IMG/VR virus record: IMGVR_UViG_3300042527_001431 | Coordinates: 1 to 64,000 of that record | Strand: one strand, 5' to 3' | From: a virus | DNA: 64,000 bases | Shown here: one piece after another, positions 47,314 to 55,267 of the stretch | How the letters are laid out: each line of letters begins with the position of its first letter | Numbering within the stretch: position 1 is the stretch's first letter | Translations under genes and position numbers: made by a program | Notes under the pieces: generated by a model | What the model saw: the letters and a program-made list of their open reading frames with translations, nothing else | What the model was told of the DNA's origin: nothing | Database searches by the model: none

Positions 47314-47465
47314 TTGATCCTCCGATACTTTTTGATTAGGTGAACAATCCAACTACCAACCAATTTCTTTGGAAGCAAAGCACTTCCACTTACTTTCGTA
47401 TTTGAAAGGCTTACGACAACATCGGCATCTTCTTTATCGTCGCTCCACAAAATAACGATTCGCAT
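47310..47465 (-). CDS. 51-residue small protein
   Basis: MRIVILWSDDKEDADVVVSL..., with alternating hydrophobic strands and a basic end. The stop overlaps the next ATG (ATGA). Function unknown. Confidence 0.55.
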   Translation of the reverse strand: MRIVILWSDDKEDADVVVSLSNTKVSGSALLPKKLVGSWIVHLIKKYRRIK

Positions 47466-47467
47466 TT

Positions 47468-47722
47468 TTACCACGGGAAATCGTCCCAATCTTTGTAGTG
47501 GACGCCGTGTTCCATTATCATTGGCATAAGTGATTCCAAAGAATAACCAACTGCTCCACCAACTTCATTCCAATTTTCAACTCTTCCTGCTTCATCGCAT
47601 TCAAAGATCATAGTCTCGACTGGTTGAATATGCTCGCTGGATTCAGAAACAAGATAGAACTTATCATCTTGCCGAACAACGATCTGCCTTGGATTAAGTT
47701 TCTTAAGAATTAGAACCATCAT
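47468..47722 (-). CDS. Small protein, unknown
   Basis: This 84-residue protein begins MMVLILKKLNPRQIVVRQDD. GGGGG lies upstream and the start overlaps the previous gene by 20 bases. Beta-rich; function unknown. Confidence 0.6.
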   Translation of the reverse strand: MMVLILKKLNPRQIVVRQDDKFYLVSESSEHIQPVETMIFECDEAGRVENWNEVGGAVGYSLESLMPMIMEHGVHYKDWDDFPW

Positions 47723-47993
47723 CTGAATCCCCCACTTTGTAGACTTGGAACATAGCAATCTCTTCCTTGCGGAAGGTATTTGGAAAAACTACATCATAAT
47801 AAATAAAGTCTGCTTCACGAATGCTTGAGACAATCCCCCAACGATTCAAACCATTTGGATCGAAATAAATAATATCTCCGATCTTAACATGGGCGGGATC
47901 AACGAAAGTCCATGGTTCGTCGTTGAGGAAATAAGTCTTATTACCAGTTTCCTCTTCAACAAGAATTTTGTATACAATGTCTCTCGGTTCCAT
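47703..47993 (-). CDS. Small beta-rich protein
   Basis: This 96-residue protein begins MEPRDIVYKILVEEETGNKT; WTFVDPAHVKIGDIIYFDPN suggests a small barrel. GAGG precedes ATG 47993; the longer frame runs into tRNA-Ser. Confidence 0.6.
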   Translation of the reverse strand: MEPRDIVYKILVEEETGNKTYFLNDEPWTFVDPAHVKIGDIIYFDPNGLNRWGIVSSIREADFIYYDVVFPNTFRKEEIAMFQVYKVGDSDDGSNS

Positions 47994-48017
47994 AATAATC
48001 CTCAATAACAAAGTAGT

Positions 48018-48108
48018 TGGCGGGAAGAGGGGGATTCGAACCCCCGGAACGCTATTCACGTTCGATCGCTTTCCAAGCGATTGCCATAAACCACTCGACC
48101 ATCTCCCC
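48018..48108 (-). tRNA. tRNA-Ser(GGA)
   Basis: Class II tRNA, long variable arm (GAACG...CGTTC), anticodon loop TTGGAAA on ATCGC/GCGAT, CCA encoded. Confidence 0.92.
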
Positions 48109-48121
48109 TCGACACTCCACC

Positions 48122-48150
48122 ATTGTAGGCGAAGTGAGCTTGCGTGTCAA
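48122..48150 (-). promoter_or_regulatory. sigma70-like promoter for tRNA-Ser
   Basis: TTGACA (48145-48150), 17 bp, TACAAT, 14 bp upstream of tRNA-Ser(GGA). Confidence 0.75.
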
Positions 48151-48152
48151 GC

Positions 48153-48371
48153 CTATTTATAATCACCGCACTTAAAAATACCTTTTACTTGTTCAGTGCT
48201 GGCGACATAAGTGTATGCTCCCTTGTTATATGCGGGAGCGGTACATCTTGCCTTGAATGCTTTCTCTGCTTCTGCCTGTCTGCCACCGCAATCAAGACAA
48301 GAGATATAACCAAGCTCAAATCGCTTGATCGAATAATCATCACCACAAAAACGACAAATAGCAGTATTCAT
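48153..48371 (-). CDS. Conserved phage zinc-ribbon protein
   Basis: The 72-residue protein begins MNTAICRFCGDDYSIKRFEL, then ISCLDCGGRQAEAEKAF and later AYNKGAYTYVAS. I recognise it from several phages; two CxxC pairs form a zinc ribbon. It starts one base after the preceding stop. Confidence 0.7.
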   Translation of the reverse strand: MNTAICRFCGDDYSIKRFELGYISCLDCGGRQAEAEKAFKARCTAPAYNKGAYTYVASTEQVKGIFKCGDYK

Positions 48372-48372
48372 A

Positions 48373-48576
48373 TTAAAACCAATCAGCAAAGAGTTCAGTG
48401 TGATCAAATTCAGTTACTTCCCACGACATGGGATCAATTGGCAAATCAATGGAACCGGTTTCACTAACATAACCTTCCCCGTCTTTTGCCTTAACCATTG
48501 CTTCCCACTCATCATTTGCCTCAACGACAAATGGAGTGATCTTCTGTTCAATAACATTTACGACAAACCGCTTCAT
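48373..48576 (-). CDS. Small protein, unknown
   Basis: This 67-residue protein begins MKRFVVNVIEQKITPFVVEA; the EANDEWEAMVKAKDGEGY part resembles small phage proteins of unknown role. AGGAGA precedes the start. Confidence 0.6.
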   Translation of the reverse strand: MKRFVVNVIEQKITPFVVEANDEWEAMVKAKDGEGYVSETGSIDLPIDPMSWEVTEFDHTELFADWF

Positions 48577-48584
48577 TGTGTCTC

Positions 48585-48851
48585 CTAAAATAGAGTGAGT
48601 TGATCCTCTGGGATGCTGAACATCTTAGTCTCTAGCGAGTTCTCTGTCAACACCTGGTACAAATACTCATTTGATCTCTTAACATATTCAACATTAACAA
48701 CAACCATACCTTCGTCGCCAACAAGCAGAACCTCATCAATTTGAAGCTTCTTTTCGCCTTCCGCTGGCTCTTTTAGATTAACTGCCATTGTTGGCATGAC
48801 AACTCTAACAACATCGCCCATTTGAAATTGTGGTTCTGCTTGCTTCTTCAT
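48585..48851 (-). CDS. Small beta-rich protein
   Basis: The 88-residue protein (MKKQAEPQFQMGDVVRVVMP...) has strand-rich repeats typical of a small barrel, with a D-V-V-R-V start like KOW/SH3 domains. Function unknown. Confidence 0.6.
   Translation of the reverse strand: MKKQAEPQFQMGDVVRVVMPTMAVNLKEPAEGEKKLQIDEVLLVGDEGMVVVNVEYVKRSNEYLYQVLTENSLETKMFSIPEDQLTLF
48622..48650 (-). promoter_or_regulatory. sigma70-like promoter inside a coding region
   Basis: TTGACA, 17 bp, TAAGAT inside the gene at 48585, reading into 48373 and 48153. Confidence 0.4.
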
Positions 48852-48880
48852 TGTGTCCTCGTTGGGTCATTGATAGAACA

Positions 48881-48909
48881 AGTCTACCACCCCTGAGATT
48901 TCCTGTCAA
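48881..48909 (-). promoter_or_regulatory. sigma70-like promoter
   Basis: TTGACA (48904-48909), 17 bp ending GGGGTGG, TAGACT, upstream of the gene at 48585. Confidence 0.72.
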
Positions 48910-49661
48910 TCCGGATAATAACTAATCGTATTCAAACGGTTTGAATATACAATTGCGCTCGTAGATCCGCACTTGCTATTATCCTCGATAATCTCTAGCA
49001 AATAGAAATCCTCATCGGTATTACAAACTTCATCAAGTTCACTATCCCAATCTCGGGCATCGGAGTTAAAGATCCCTAGATTGTTCTTTCTAAGTTCACT
49101 CCAAGGAACAAACTCATGACTGAGATAAATAATGCTATTACCTTCTCGGTTTGTTCCAATAACATCACCATTCTTCAGACTAGAAAAATCAAGATCATTT
49201 TCCAAATACACATCGACCGAATCATAAGTTAGATTTCTTAGAAGATTGAATGCCTTATCGCCATTTGGAATATCTTCACAATCATCAACTCCATCGGAAT
49301 AAGTTCCAACGAAACCTGCTCCTGGTTCATAATAAGAAGCCTCTACGGAGAATCCTTTTTCGGTCATAAAGTTATAGAACCCAACCGGAGGTGACCAAGC
49401 AGTCTCCTCGTAGAAGTCAATAACACCTTCTTCTGGATGGACATTGTCTTTGCTAAGACTTACATCCCACTTGGTTCCCCAATTATCAATGTTCCATCTA
49501 TACCAGTTTTCTGCTTGATCTTCTGGCATAGGATAAAACCAACCAAAGAACTTTGGTTCTTCTGGTGCTGAATCCAGATACTCCTTAAACTGCTTTAGCA
49601 GTTCCTTTGCTTCATCAGTTACAGGAATGAATGTTGCTTTGTTATTACACCAATTAGGCAT
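48906..49661 (-). CDS. Api92/DUF1281-like protein
   Basis: The 251-residue protein begins MPNWCNNKATFIPVTDEAKE, the MPNWC-x-N start typical of Api92-like proteins (ferredoxin-like domain, DUF1281), followed by FFGWFYPMPE and GTKWDV segments. Found in phages and mobile elements; function unknown. AGAGGA precedes ATG 49661. Confidence 0.7.
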   Translation of the reverse strand: MPNWCNNKATFIPVTDEAKELLKQFKEYLDSAPEEPKFFGWFYPMPEDQAENWYRWNIDNWGTKWDVSLSKDNVHPEEGVIDFYEETAWSPPVGFYNFMTEKGFSVEASYYEPGAGFVGTYSDGVDDCEDIPNGDKAFNLLRNLTYDSVDVYLENDLDFSSLKNGDVIGTNREGNSIIYLSHEFVPWSELRKNNLGIFNSDARDWDSELDEVCNTDEDFYLLEIIEDNSKCGSTSAIVYSNRLNTISYYPD

Positions 49662-49662
49662 T

Positions 49663-49911
49663 TTAATCCTCTGCTCTTCTAACAAGAAAGTCTTCGTGAA
49701 ATGCTAGATCATACCAACATTCCTCATTGGAGGGGTCATCCAGCAGTCTTAGAGTATAGGTCTTGAACTTTTGTGTGTCAACTGGAAGCTGAACAATTAC
49801 AAAGGGTCTCCCAATATAAGTTGCCATCTTCCAGTTAATATCAGTCACAAAAGCGGAAAGATAAACAATATCACCAACATTAAACTTTGGTTTGATAAGT
49901 CTAGTCTTCAC
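49663..49911 (-). CDS. Small beta-rich protein
   Basis: The 82-residue form begins at a GTG just after the preceding stop (VKTRLIKPKFNVGDIVYLSA). An ATG at 50040 would give 125 residues but overlaps the better-supported zinc-ribbon gene by 125 bases. The F-N-V-G-D-I-V-Y core resembles the gene at 48585. Confidence 0.5.
   Translation of the reverse strand: MKTRLIKPKFNVGDIVYLSAFVTDINWKMATYIGRPFVIVQLPVDTQKFKTYTLRLLDDPSNEECWYDLAFHEDFLVRRAED
49753..49781 (-). promoter_or_regulatory. sigma70-like promoter inside a coding region
   Basis: TTGACA (49776-49781), 17 bp, TATACT, about 90 bp upstream of the Api92-like start. Confidence 0.45.
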
Positions 49912-49915
49912 CTTA

Positions 49916-50113
49916 TTAACGACAGAATGCCCGTGTGAGACAAGGGTCGCAAGTGAAAGACCTTCCGGAAAGAGACTTTCGGACATTGGGATAGTATTCT
50001 CCGCAATACATACATGACTCTCCGGTTCTGCTTGCTTCATAACTTGCCTCTGCCCTTGAAAGGGAAACATTATATCTGCCTTGTTCTGCTTTTACATATC
50101 GCTTCTTAGCCAT
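49916..50113 (-). CDS. Small zinc-ribbon protein
   Basis: The 65-residue protein begins MAKKRYVKAEQGRYNVSLSR and holds CMYCGEYYPN and CDPC, a zinc ribbon, ending in basic residues. It overlaps the preceding gene by eight bases. Confidence 0.6.
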   Translation of the reverse strand: MAKKRYVKAEQGRYNVSLSRAEASYEASRTGESCMYCGEYYPNVRKSLSGRSFTCDPCLTRAFCR

Positions 50114-50738
50114 TTTGACCCTTCTTGTTCTTAATAACATTAAGATCCGCTTCTTTGACTTCAACAATCCTTTGATCTTCCATCAGAGCGGTACAAATAA
50201 CCTTGTAGTAATTTACAAAGTTGGTTGAAACTGGCTTCATCTGCTCAAGAATCAGAATGGGATTTTCCCTGTATTCCTTAGCAAAACCAGAACGATTCTT
50301 CTGTGTATCTCGCAGAACAACGAGATCTCCAACTGAAAAACGAAATGGTGTCTTGTAATTCTTGATAGTAGTTTTTGCCCATTGAGATTCGCAAGACTTC
50401 TCATAAATATCCTTGCTGGGAATCCAGTTAGGATCTTTGTAAAACTTTGCGATACGAGAATTTGGATAGTGATACTCGTAATACATACCAGTAATCTTCA
50501 AGTTCTCTTTCATTTCGGGAGTAAATGAGTTTTTCCAAGACTCCTCCGCATCCACCACTTCCTGCGGAGGATAACACTCCTCCCAAAACTTATCAACATA
50601 CGTAATCTGCTTTTCGGACAGATCACGATTCTTTGCTTGTGCGAGCAGAGATTCCACAAAGGACTTGCTCGATTCACGCAGACGAGGGGAAACCAAAATT
50701 TTCTCAAGCTTATCAATCGTATTCAGTTCATACAGCAT
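50106..50738 (-). CDS. Unknown protein
   Basis: The 210-residue protein has a helical N-terminal half (SKSFVESLLAQAKNRDLSEK, ITYVDKFWEECYPPQ) and a beta-rich C-terminal domain (FRFSVGDLVVLRDTQKNRSG). I chose ATG 50738 because the promoter leaves no room for earlier starts. The second half resembles the small barrel proteins nearby. Confidence 0.6.
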   Translation of the reverse strand: MLYELNTIDKLEKILVSPRLRESSKSFVESLLAQAKNRDLSEKQITYVDKFWEECYPPQEVVDAEESWKNSFTPEMKENLKITGMYYEYHYPNSRIAKFYKDPNWIPSKDIYEKSCESQWAKTTIKNYKTPFRFSVGDLVVLRDTQKNRSGFAKEYRENPILILEQMKPVSTNFVNYYKVICTALMEDQRIVEVKEADLNVIKNKKGQNG

Positions 50739-50776
50739 TGGAACACCAGAAAGGCTGACACCCAGCCAACACACAT

Positions 50777-50805
50777 AGCATAGCCAACGTGAGGTTGAGT
50801 GTCAA
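50777..50805 (-). promoter_or_regulatory. sigma70-like promoter with 5' hairpin
   Basis: TTGACA, 17 bp ending GTTGGC, TATGCT; hairpin GGCTG-GGTGT-CAGCC (50753-50767) begins a few bases after the expected start. Confidence 0.72.
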
Positions 50806-50817
50806 GCGGGAGGGAAA

Positions 50818-52047
50818 CTACTTTTGCTTCTGTCGCTCTTCAATAACAATCATCATCTCATTCGGACGAGGATCGAAGTAAGGACGCTTTGCGTGACGAG
50901 CGGAGGTCATCCACATTCTCTGCTTCTTGGAGGCAACAGGCTTCTCTGCACACATATCGGTTAGAATGATGTGTCCGTCAAAGTTACGCTCATTCACATA
51001 CTTGGTCGGAGCACTGAAGTTCGTACCACCGTGAAGAACTCGCTCACGCTGACGCTTATCGCCCTTCTTCCAGACATAGACCTTCTGCTCGAAAACCTGA
51101 TCGTCAAACGGAATCACAGTGAAAGTTGCCAACTTGGAAAGACTATTCAACTCGGCATAGAACGCACCAAGCAAATCATCGTCAACAGAACCAGACTGAT
51201 CAATCGACACAGCGATATTGGCAATCTTGTTGATCTTACGACCTGGATTGATTGAGACAACATCAATACCCTGAGCATAACTGTGAGTACGCTTATCAAT
51301 CTTGCGACGAGTATTGGACTTGTCCGCACGCTGGGCGCGACCAATAAACATACGCAGAACCTTACGCCAGTCAACATACGACTCAAGGAACTTCTTGATT
51401 TCCTCGCGGGTCTTGCTGGTCATGGAACCCCAACCCTTAGCATCAGCCTTTTCGGCTGCTTCCTTCAGGTATTCCTTGACTCGCTCGTTGGCGGTCTCGG
51501 CTTCCATTCCGTCACCGGAACCTTCTGCCCAATTGCCGTGATCGTCAAACTGACCAGAACCGTCAACACCATCGCCACCGCCACCATTCGGATCCATTTC
51601 CACCTTCTCAAGAATCTTGCGGAAATAGAACTCAGCAGACTCCATCGAGGGGAAATTCTCAAAGGACTTACCGCCGGGAATACAGCAATTCTCGGGCAGG
51701 TTCTCTGCTCCAATCAAGCAGTTGATCGACAAGTCAGTAGCGATGTTCCAGAACTTGAAGAATCGCTCTGGTTCACGAATAACCTGAGCAGGACGACGAT
51801 TAGCAACATGGCGGAAAACCAAGTGATAGAACTCGTGGACGATTACACCACGACGCTGACCTTCGGTAAGCTTCTCAAAGAACTCTGGATTGTAAAGGAA
51901 CTCATACTGCATAGCTTCACGGTTAAGACCAACAGCAGCAGTAGGAATAGAATTGGTGGAAATCTTCTCGATGCGACGAGAAAGAGCAGCAAAGAAAGGC
52001 TCATCCTTGAGCAGACGAGCAATATCAATATTGAGATCGTAAGACAT
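50818..52047 (-). CDS. VWA-like protein with HExxH (DUF2201-like), MoxR partner
   Basis: The 409-residue protein has an N-terminal putative metallopeptidase region with VIVHEFYHLVFRH near residue 90. A Gly/Asp-rich middle follows, and a C-terminal VWA-like domain starting IANIAVSIDQSGSVDDDLLG, a MIDAS-like D-x-S-G-S. This VWA-plus-HExxH pair matches DUF2201-type partners of MoxR ATPases, thought to act as metal-insertion or complex-remodelling chaperones. AGGTG precedes ATG 52047. Confidence 0.78.
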   Translation of the reverse strand: MSYDLNIDIARLLKDEPFFAALSRRIEKISTNSIPTAAVGLNREAMQYEFLYNPEFFEKLTEGQRRGVIVHEFYHLVFRHVANRRPAQVIREPERFFKFWNIATDLSINCLIGAENLPENCCIPGGKSFENFPSMESAEFYFRKILEKVEMDPNGGGGDGVDGSGQFDDHGNWAEGSGDGMEAETANERVKEYLKEAAEKADAKGWGSMTSKTREEIKKFLESYVDWRKVLRMFIGRAQRADKSNTRRKIDKRTHSYAQGIDVVSINPGRKINKIANIAVSIDQSGSVDDDLLGAFYAELNSLSKLATFTVIPFDDQVFEQKVYVWKKGDKRQRERVLHGGTNFSAPTKYVNERNFDGHIILTDMCAEKPVASKKQRMWMTSARHAKRPYFDPRPNEMMIVIEERQKQK

Positions 52048-52084
52048 AACATCACCTGTGAGGTGGAGGGTTGAACATGATAGA

Positions 52085-52113
52085 AGCATACCACCCTGAC
52101 AGTTTCCTGTCAA
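52085..52113 (-). promoter_or_regulatory. sigma70-like promoter for the VWA gene
   Basis: TTGACA, 17 bp ending AGGGTGG, TATGCT. Confidence 0.75.
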
Positions 52114-52140
52114 GGTGGCATACTAAGTTGTTAATTGATT

Positions 52141-53208
52141 CTAACCGACCTTCTTACCAGTCAGGATCTGAACCGCATACAGCGAAGCAAGACCCTTGCT
52201 GGTGGTCTGCTTCATGATCAGCGGGTTGTTCAACTTACCGAACACACCTGCGATCTTGGTTGCCGCCTCGGAAGGCAGATTGACATAGTACTCCGCGACA
52301 TGCTTTGCCTGATCGGCATCGAGTTGCGAATCAAATACCTTGCTTGCACCCAACTTCTCGATCAGAGCGAGGTGTTCGTTCAGCGAGAACTTCTTGGTCA
52401 TCTTGAGAGCCTTGCCGTTCAGAACGTCCTCAACCTTAACCTGACGGTCATAGTTACGAACGAAGTCGGTGAAGGCAGTCGAAGCCTCGAAACCAACGAA
52501 ACCCTGAACGATTGCCTGAAGTTCAGGAGTTGCACCCTTCTCAATCAACTTGCTCTTGCTGATTGCAGTCGAAGCACGCGCCCAAGAACGACGAGAAGGA
52601 TACTTCTTGTTCGGCTCAAAGGTATCGGTGTGCTCCAAGTGACCACGGTTGTTGTTGATAAAGTCCCACACTTCGCCAGCGACGTTATCCTTAGCCCACG
52701 TCAGCCAATCCTCAACGGTCGGCTCGACATCGAAAGTGGTGTAACGATCCAACTCAGCGGGATCCATGTCCGAAACCTGATAGTTGGAACCGTGGATACC
52801 ACCGTTGACTGCGGCGAACATCAAAGTACCGGGGTGAATGTGCTTACCCGCCAACTTGCGGGAGTCCATCAACTCGAACAGACCCTGACGAACCTCGGTC
52901 GCACCACGGTCAACCTCGTCGAAGAACAGAACCACAGGACGCTCACAGGCATCTTGAAACCAATCCGACGCAGCCCACTTGGTCACAGTCGCATTAACGC
53001 GTTGCTCAAGAGTAGGCAGACCGATCAGATCGCCTTCGGTCATCTGCGAAGCACGACGCTCGATAACGTCCAGAGTGCGACGACCAGCGAACTGATAGAC
53101 AAGTTGCGACTTACCAATACCGTGACGACCACGGATAAGGACGGGGAAACCAGCGTCAATCACGCTGTCAACGATTGCATTGAAAGTACCGAACGAAATA
53201 GTAGCCAT
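52141..53208 (-). CDS. MoxR-like AAA+ ATPase
   Basis: The 355-residue ATPase has Walker A VLIRGRHGIGKSQLV, Walker B VVLFFDEVDR and sensor-like LMFAAVNGG. The layout is that of the MoxR/RavA family (a helix-2 insert after QMTEGDLIGLP), which works with VWA proteins. It lies immediately upstream of its VWA partner but has its own promoter. Both genes are more GC-rich than the late genes, which may reflect recent acquisition. GAGG precedes ATG 53208. Confidence 0.85.
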   Translation of the reverse strand: MATISFGTFNAIVDSVIDAGFPVLIRGRHGIGKSQLVYQFAGRRTLDVIERRASQMTEGDLIGLPTLEQRVNATVTKWAASDWFQDACERPVVLFFDEVDRGATEVRQGLFELMDSRKLAGKHIHPGTLMFAAVNGGIHGSNYQVSDMDPAELDRYTTFDVEPTVEDWLTWAKDNVAGEVWDFINNNRGHLEHTDTFEPNKKYPSRRSWARASTAISKSKLIEKGATPELQAIVQGFVGFEASTAFTDFVRNYDRQVKVEDVLNGKALKMTKKFSLNEHLALIEKLGASKVFDSQLDADQAKHVAEYYVNLPSEAATKIAGVFGKLNNPLIMKQTTSKGLASLYAVQILTGKKVG

Positions 53209-53272
53209 TGTAGAAACCTCAAAGTAAATAGGAACCAAGTAAAAAGTGCCTTGAACCGTTCAAGACACCCAC

Positions 53273-53301
53273 ATCATACCGCACCTTAACGATCCTGTCA
53301 A
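53273..53301 (-). promoter_or_regulatory. sigma70-like promoter for the MoxR gene, with 5' hairpin
   Basis: TTGACA, 17 bp, TATGAT; hairpin CTTGAA-CGG-TTCAAG (53250-53264) starts a few bases into the transcript. Confidence 0.78.
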
Positions 53302-53367
53302 GCACGGTTAAGAACCAGAGGCAGAACGAAACCATATCGAACTGCTCTCTGTCCTTTCTACTCTCTA

Positions 53368-53396
53368 AGCATAGCCTGCCCAGAGTTTGCTGTCAA
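53368..53396 (-). promoter_or_regulatory. Second sigma70-like promoter, 95 bp upstream
   Basis: TTGACA (53391-53396), 17 bp, TATGCT, overlapping the end of the zinc-knuckle gene. Confidence 0.72.
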
Positions 53397-54106
53397 TTGT
53401 GGATCTTAATGATCTTGGGATTTTTGCTCTTGCCAGTCTCAAATCTGTATCCCGATGAAAAGAAATCATCTGAGTCTGTATAATCATTTAGCGGACTTGA
53501 TAATGAAGGAAGAAAGTTCTTAATCTTTTCAATGTCTTCATCGTTTGAACGATGAATAATCTGAACCTTCATGGAAGTTGGTTTCGGAGAAAAGACTGGA
53601 TGGAACGGAAGATAAATGTTTCGGATTGTTTCATTGGTTGTGTCTACAGCACAAACTGGAAACCAGTTTCTTTCTTTGCCGTAGAGCAACTCAGACACAA
53701 ACCTTTCTCCAGTAATCTTATTAAATTCTTCAATTACAACAATTCTATCTCCCTTCTCTCTTGAACTCCAAGATGAAGTTCTGCCCATACCAGAAAGCAT
53801 TGCTCCTGGTCCAAACCCAATTTCCTTCAACCATTCAAATGCTTTCTCTGCAATTTGTCTCTCAGAGACAACGGTTCTACGAGAATCCTCAAATCTTTTT
53901 GGACAAATACCGGAAGTATGATTCTCATCACCACAGTACCCACATAGGCGACCAGTAGAACCACTCAATCTTTTGTCGTATTTGATGGCAGCGACACTAT
54001 TTTGACCGACCGAATGTTTAAGATTTGGACAATCTTGAGCCTTATGTGATCTGCTATAGCACCAACCACAACCACCATATTTATTTTGCCCTGTAACTGA
54101 TCTCAT
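53393..54106 (-). CDS. Zinc-knuckle (CCHC) protein A
   Basis: The 237-residue protein has two CCHC knuckles at the N-terminus (CGWCYSRSHKAQDCP and CGYCGDENHTSGICP). A basic helical segment, a beta-rich middle and an acidic C-terminus follow. CCHC knuckles bind single-stranded RNA or DNA. It lies 13 bases behind its likely paralogue and is preceded by GGAGG. The role in the phage is unknown. Confidence 0.75.
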   Translation of the reverse strand: MRSVTGQNKYGGCGWCYSRSHKAQDCPNLKHSVGQNSVAAIKYDKRLSGSTGRLCGYCGDENHTSGICPKRFEDSRRTVVSERQIAEKAFEWLKEIGFGPGAMLSGMGRTSSWSSREKGDRIVVIEEFNKITGERFVSELLYGKERNWFPVCAVDTTNETIRNIYLPFHPVFSPKPTSMKVQIIHRSNDEDIEKIKNFLPSLSSPLNDYTDSDDFFSSGYRFETGKSKNPKIIKIHN

Positions 54107-54119
54107 TCGTCCTCCGTGT

Positions 54120-54878
54120 TTATTGTGCTTCTTTCTTTCTCTTTCTCATTTCCGACTGATACGGCTTTCGTTCAGTGAAATCAACGATTACCGGCTTTTC
54201 CATGAGCAGAGACTCAACCGCCTTATTGACTTCCTCGTCGGATGCTTCGACAAGCACATTATAGTTTTCTTCGTAAACGCGGTTAATTCTTGAATCAGCA
54301 AGACCGGAAACACGATCTTGGTGAGCATTCCAAGTATCAACTGCCTCCTTCATTGTGGAAGAAAGGTTTTGGACCTCGTTGTGAATACCGGGCAACGGCA
54401 AACTGGTACGGAAATATCTAGCATCACCACTTGGTTCAACAAGTGTTTCAAATCCGTAGCATGGAGAATAAGGAGTGCTATCATTGTAAGCAATATGCTT
54501 TACACAATAGTTACCCAAATCATAGTTTCTTGGTTCACCATCGTAAGTGTTGTATGGAACATCATTCCAACGATGAATGATTGGACCATAGATAAATGCT
54601 CCGTTCGCAATCTTCTTGGTTTTGATCACATTGATCATGGCATTCAAATGTGCCCACTTGACCAGACCTTCGTTTCTTTGATCACTAAACAACTTATCAC
54701 AACCTGCCTTGTTGTGATCGGTTCCACGGCAATAAGAACACTGCTTGACACTTGAACTTTCAAGCAATCTCTTCGCATAAGAATCACCATTCGCAGCCTC
54801 TGCCTTTACCTTAGGACAAGAAGTGCGATTGTGACCAGACTGCCAACAATAACTACAACGAACTTGACGCTTGCTCAT
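54120..54878 (-). CDS. Zinc-knuckle (CCHC) protein B
   Basis: The 252-residue protein has two CCHC knuckles (CSYCWQSGHNRTSCP and CSYCRGTDHNKAGCD) about 25 residues apart, then a globular region. It shares its knuckle layout, neighbourhood and length with the gene at 53393, so the two are probably paralogues. Nucleic-acid binding is the likely role; an early RNA-management function is inference. Confidence 0.75.
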   Translation of the reverse strand: MSKRQVRCSYCWQSGHNRTSCPKVKAEAANGDSYAKRLLESSSVKQCSYCRGTDHNKAGCDKLFSDQRNEGLVKWAHLNAMINVIKTKKIANGAFIYGPIIHRWNDVPYNTYDGEPRNYDLGNYCVKHIAYNDSTPYSPCYGFETLVEPSGDARYFRTSLPLPGIHNEVQNLSSTMKEAVDTWNAHQDRVSGLADSRINRVYEENYNVLVEASDEEVNKAVESLLMEKPVIVDFTERKPYQSEMRKRKKEAQ

Positions 54879-54879
54879 A

Positions 54880-55197
54880 CTATCCCTCTACTTCCTGATC
54901 AATTAAGTCTTGTAGTGATTCAACAACTTGCTGAACATCACCCACTTCATACTCCATAGGATGCCCCACCGCTGGTAAAACTGCAAGTGAGTCAAATAAG
55001 TATGGTTCGAAGTCGCTCTTTAAGATAAAAAGAATATCTTTCTCTTTGGCGTTACAATAAAAATAACCGTCTTCATACTGCCAACCAAATCGGGTGAGGT
55101 TTCCACTCAACTCGTTTAGTTGGTCTAGCATTTCTTTCTTAACTTTTCTGTGAAATTCTAGTTTTCTTGTCTCAAAAAACTCACGAAAATTATTCAT
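54880..55197 (-). CDS. Small acidic protein, unknown
   Basis: This 105-residue protein begins MNNFREFFETRKLEFHRKVK and carries GWQYEDGYFYCN. It is the first gene behind the promoter at 55226. Function unknown. Confidence 0.6.
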   Translation of the reverse strand: MNNFREFFETRKLEFHRKVKKEMLDQLNELSGNLTRFGWQYEDGYFYCNAKEKDILFILKSDFEPYLFDSLAVLPAVGHPMEYEVGDVQQVVESLQDLIDQEVEG

Positions 55198-55225
55198 CTT
55201 CCACTCCCGCTGTCAATGTCCCTAC

Positions 55226-55254
55226 AGTCTACAGGAGTGGAAGATTTCTGTCAA
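55226..55254 (-). promoter_or_regulatory. sigma70-like promoter at the late/early boundary
   Basis: TTGACA, 17 bp, TAGACT, next to an inverted repeat CCACTCC/GGAGTGG (55201-55240). Confidence 0.72.
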
Positions 55255-55267
55255 GTCGTATTAAAAA

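Noticed and set aside
48836-50040. 15-bp identical string GAAGCAAGCAGAACC in two genes
   Set aside because: A repeat this short is expected by chance in a 64-kb AT-rich window, and the frames differ.
52135-53289. Long plus-strand ORF of 384 residues opposite the MoxR gene, and similar long ORFs at 51283-52074 and 8994-9926
   Set aside because: They are mirror images of strong minus-strand genes, lack ribosome-binding sites, and have Leu/Ser/Thr-rich shadow composition.
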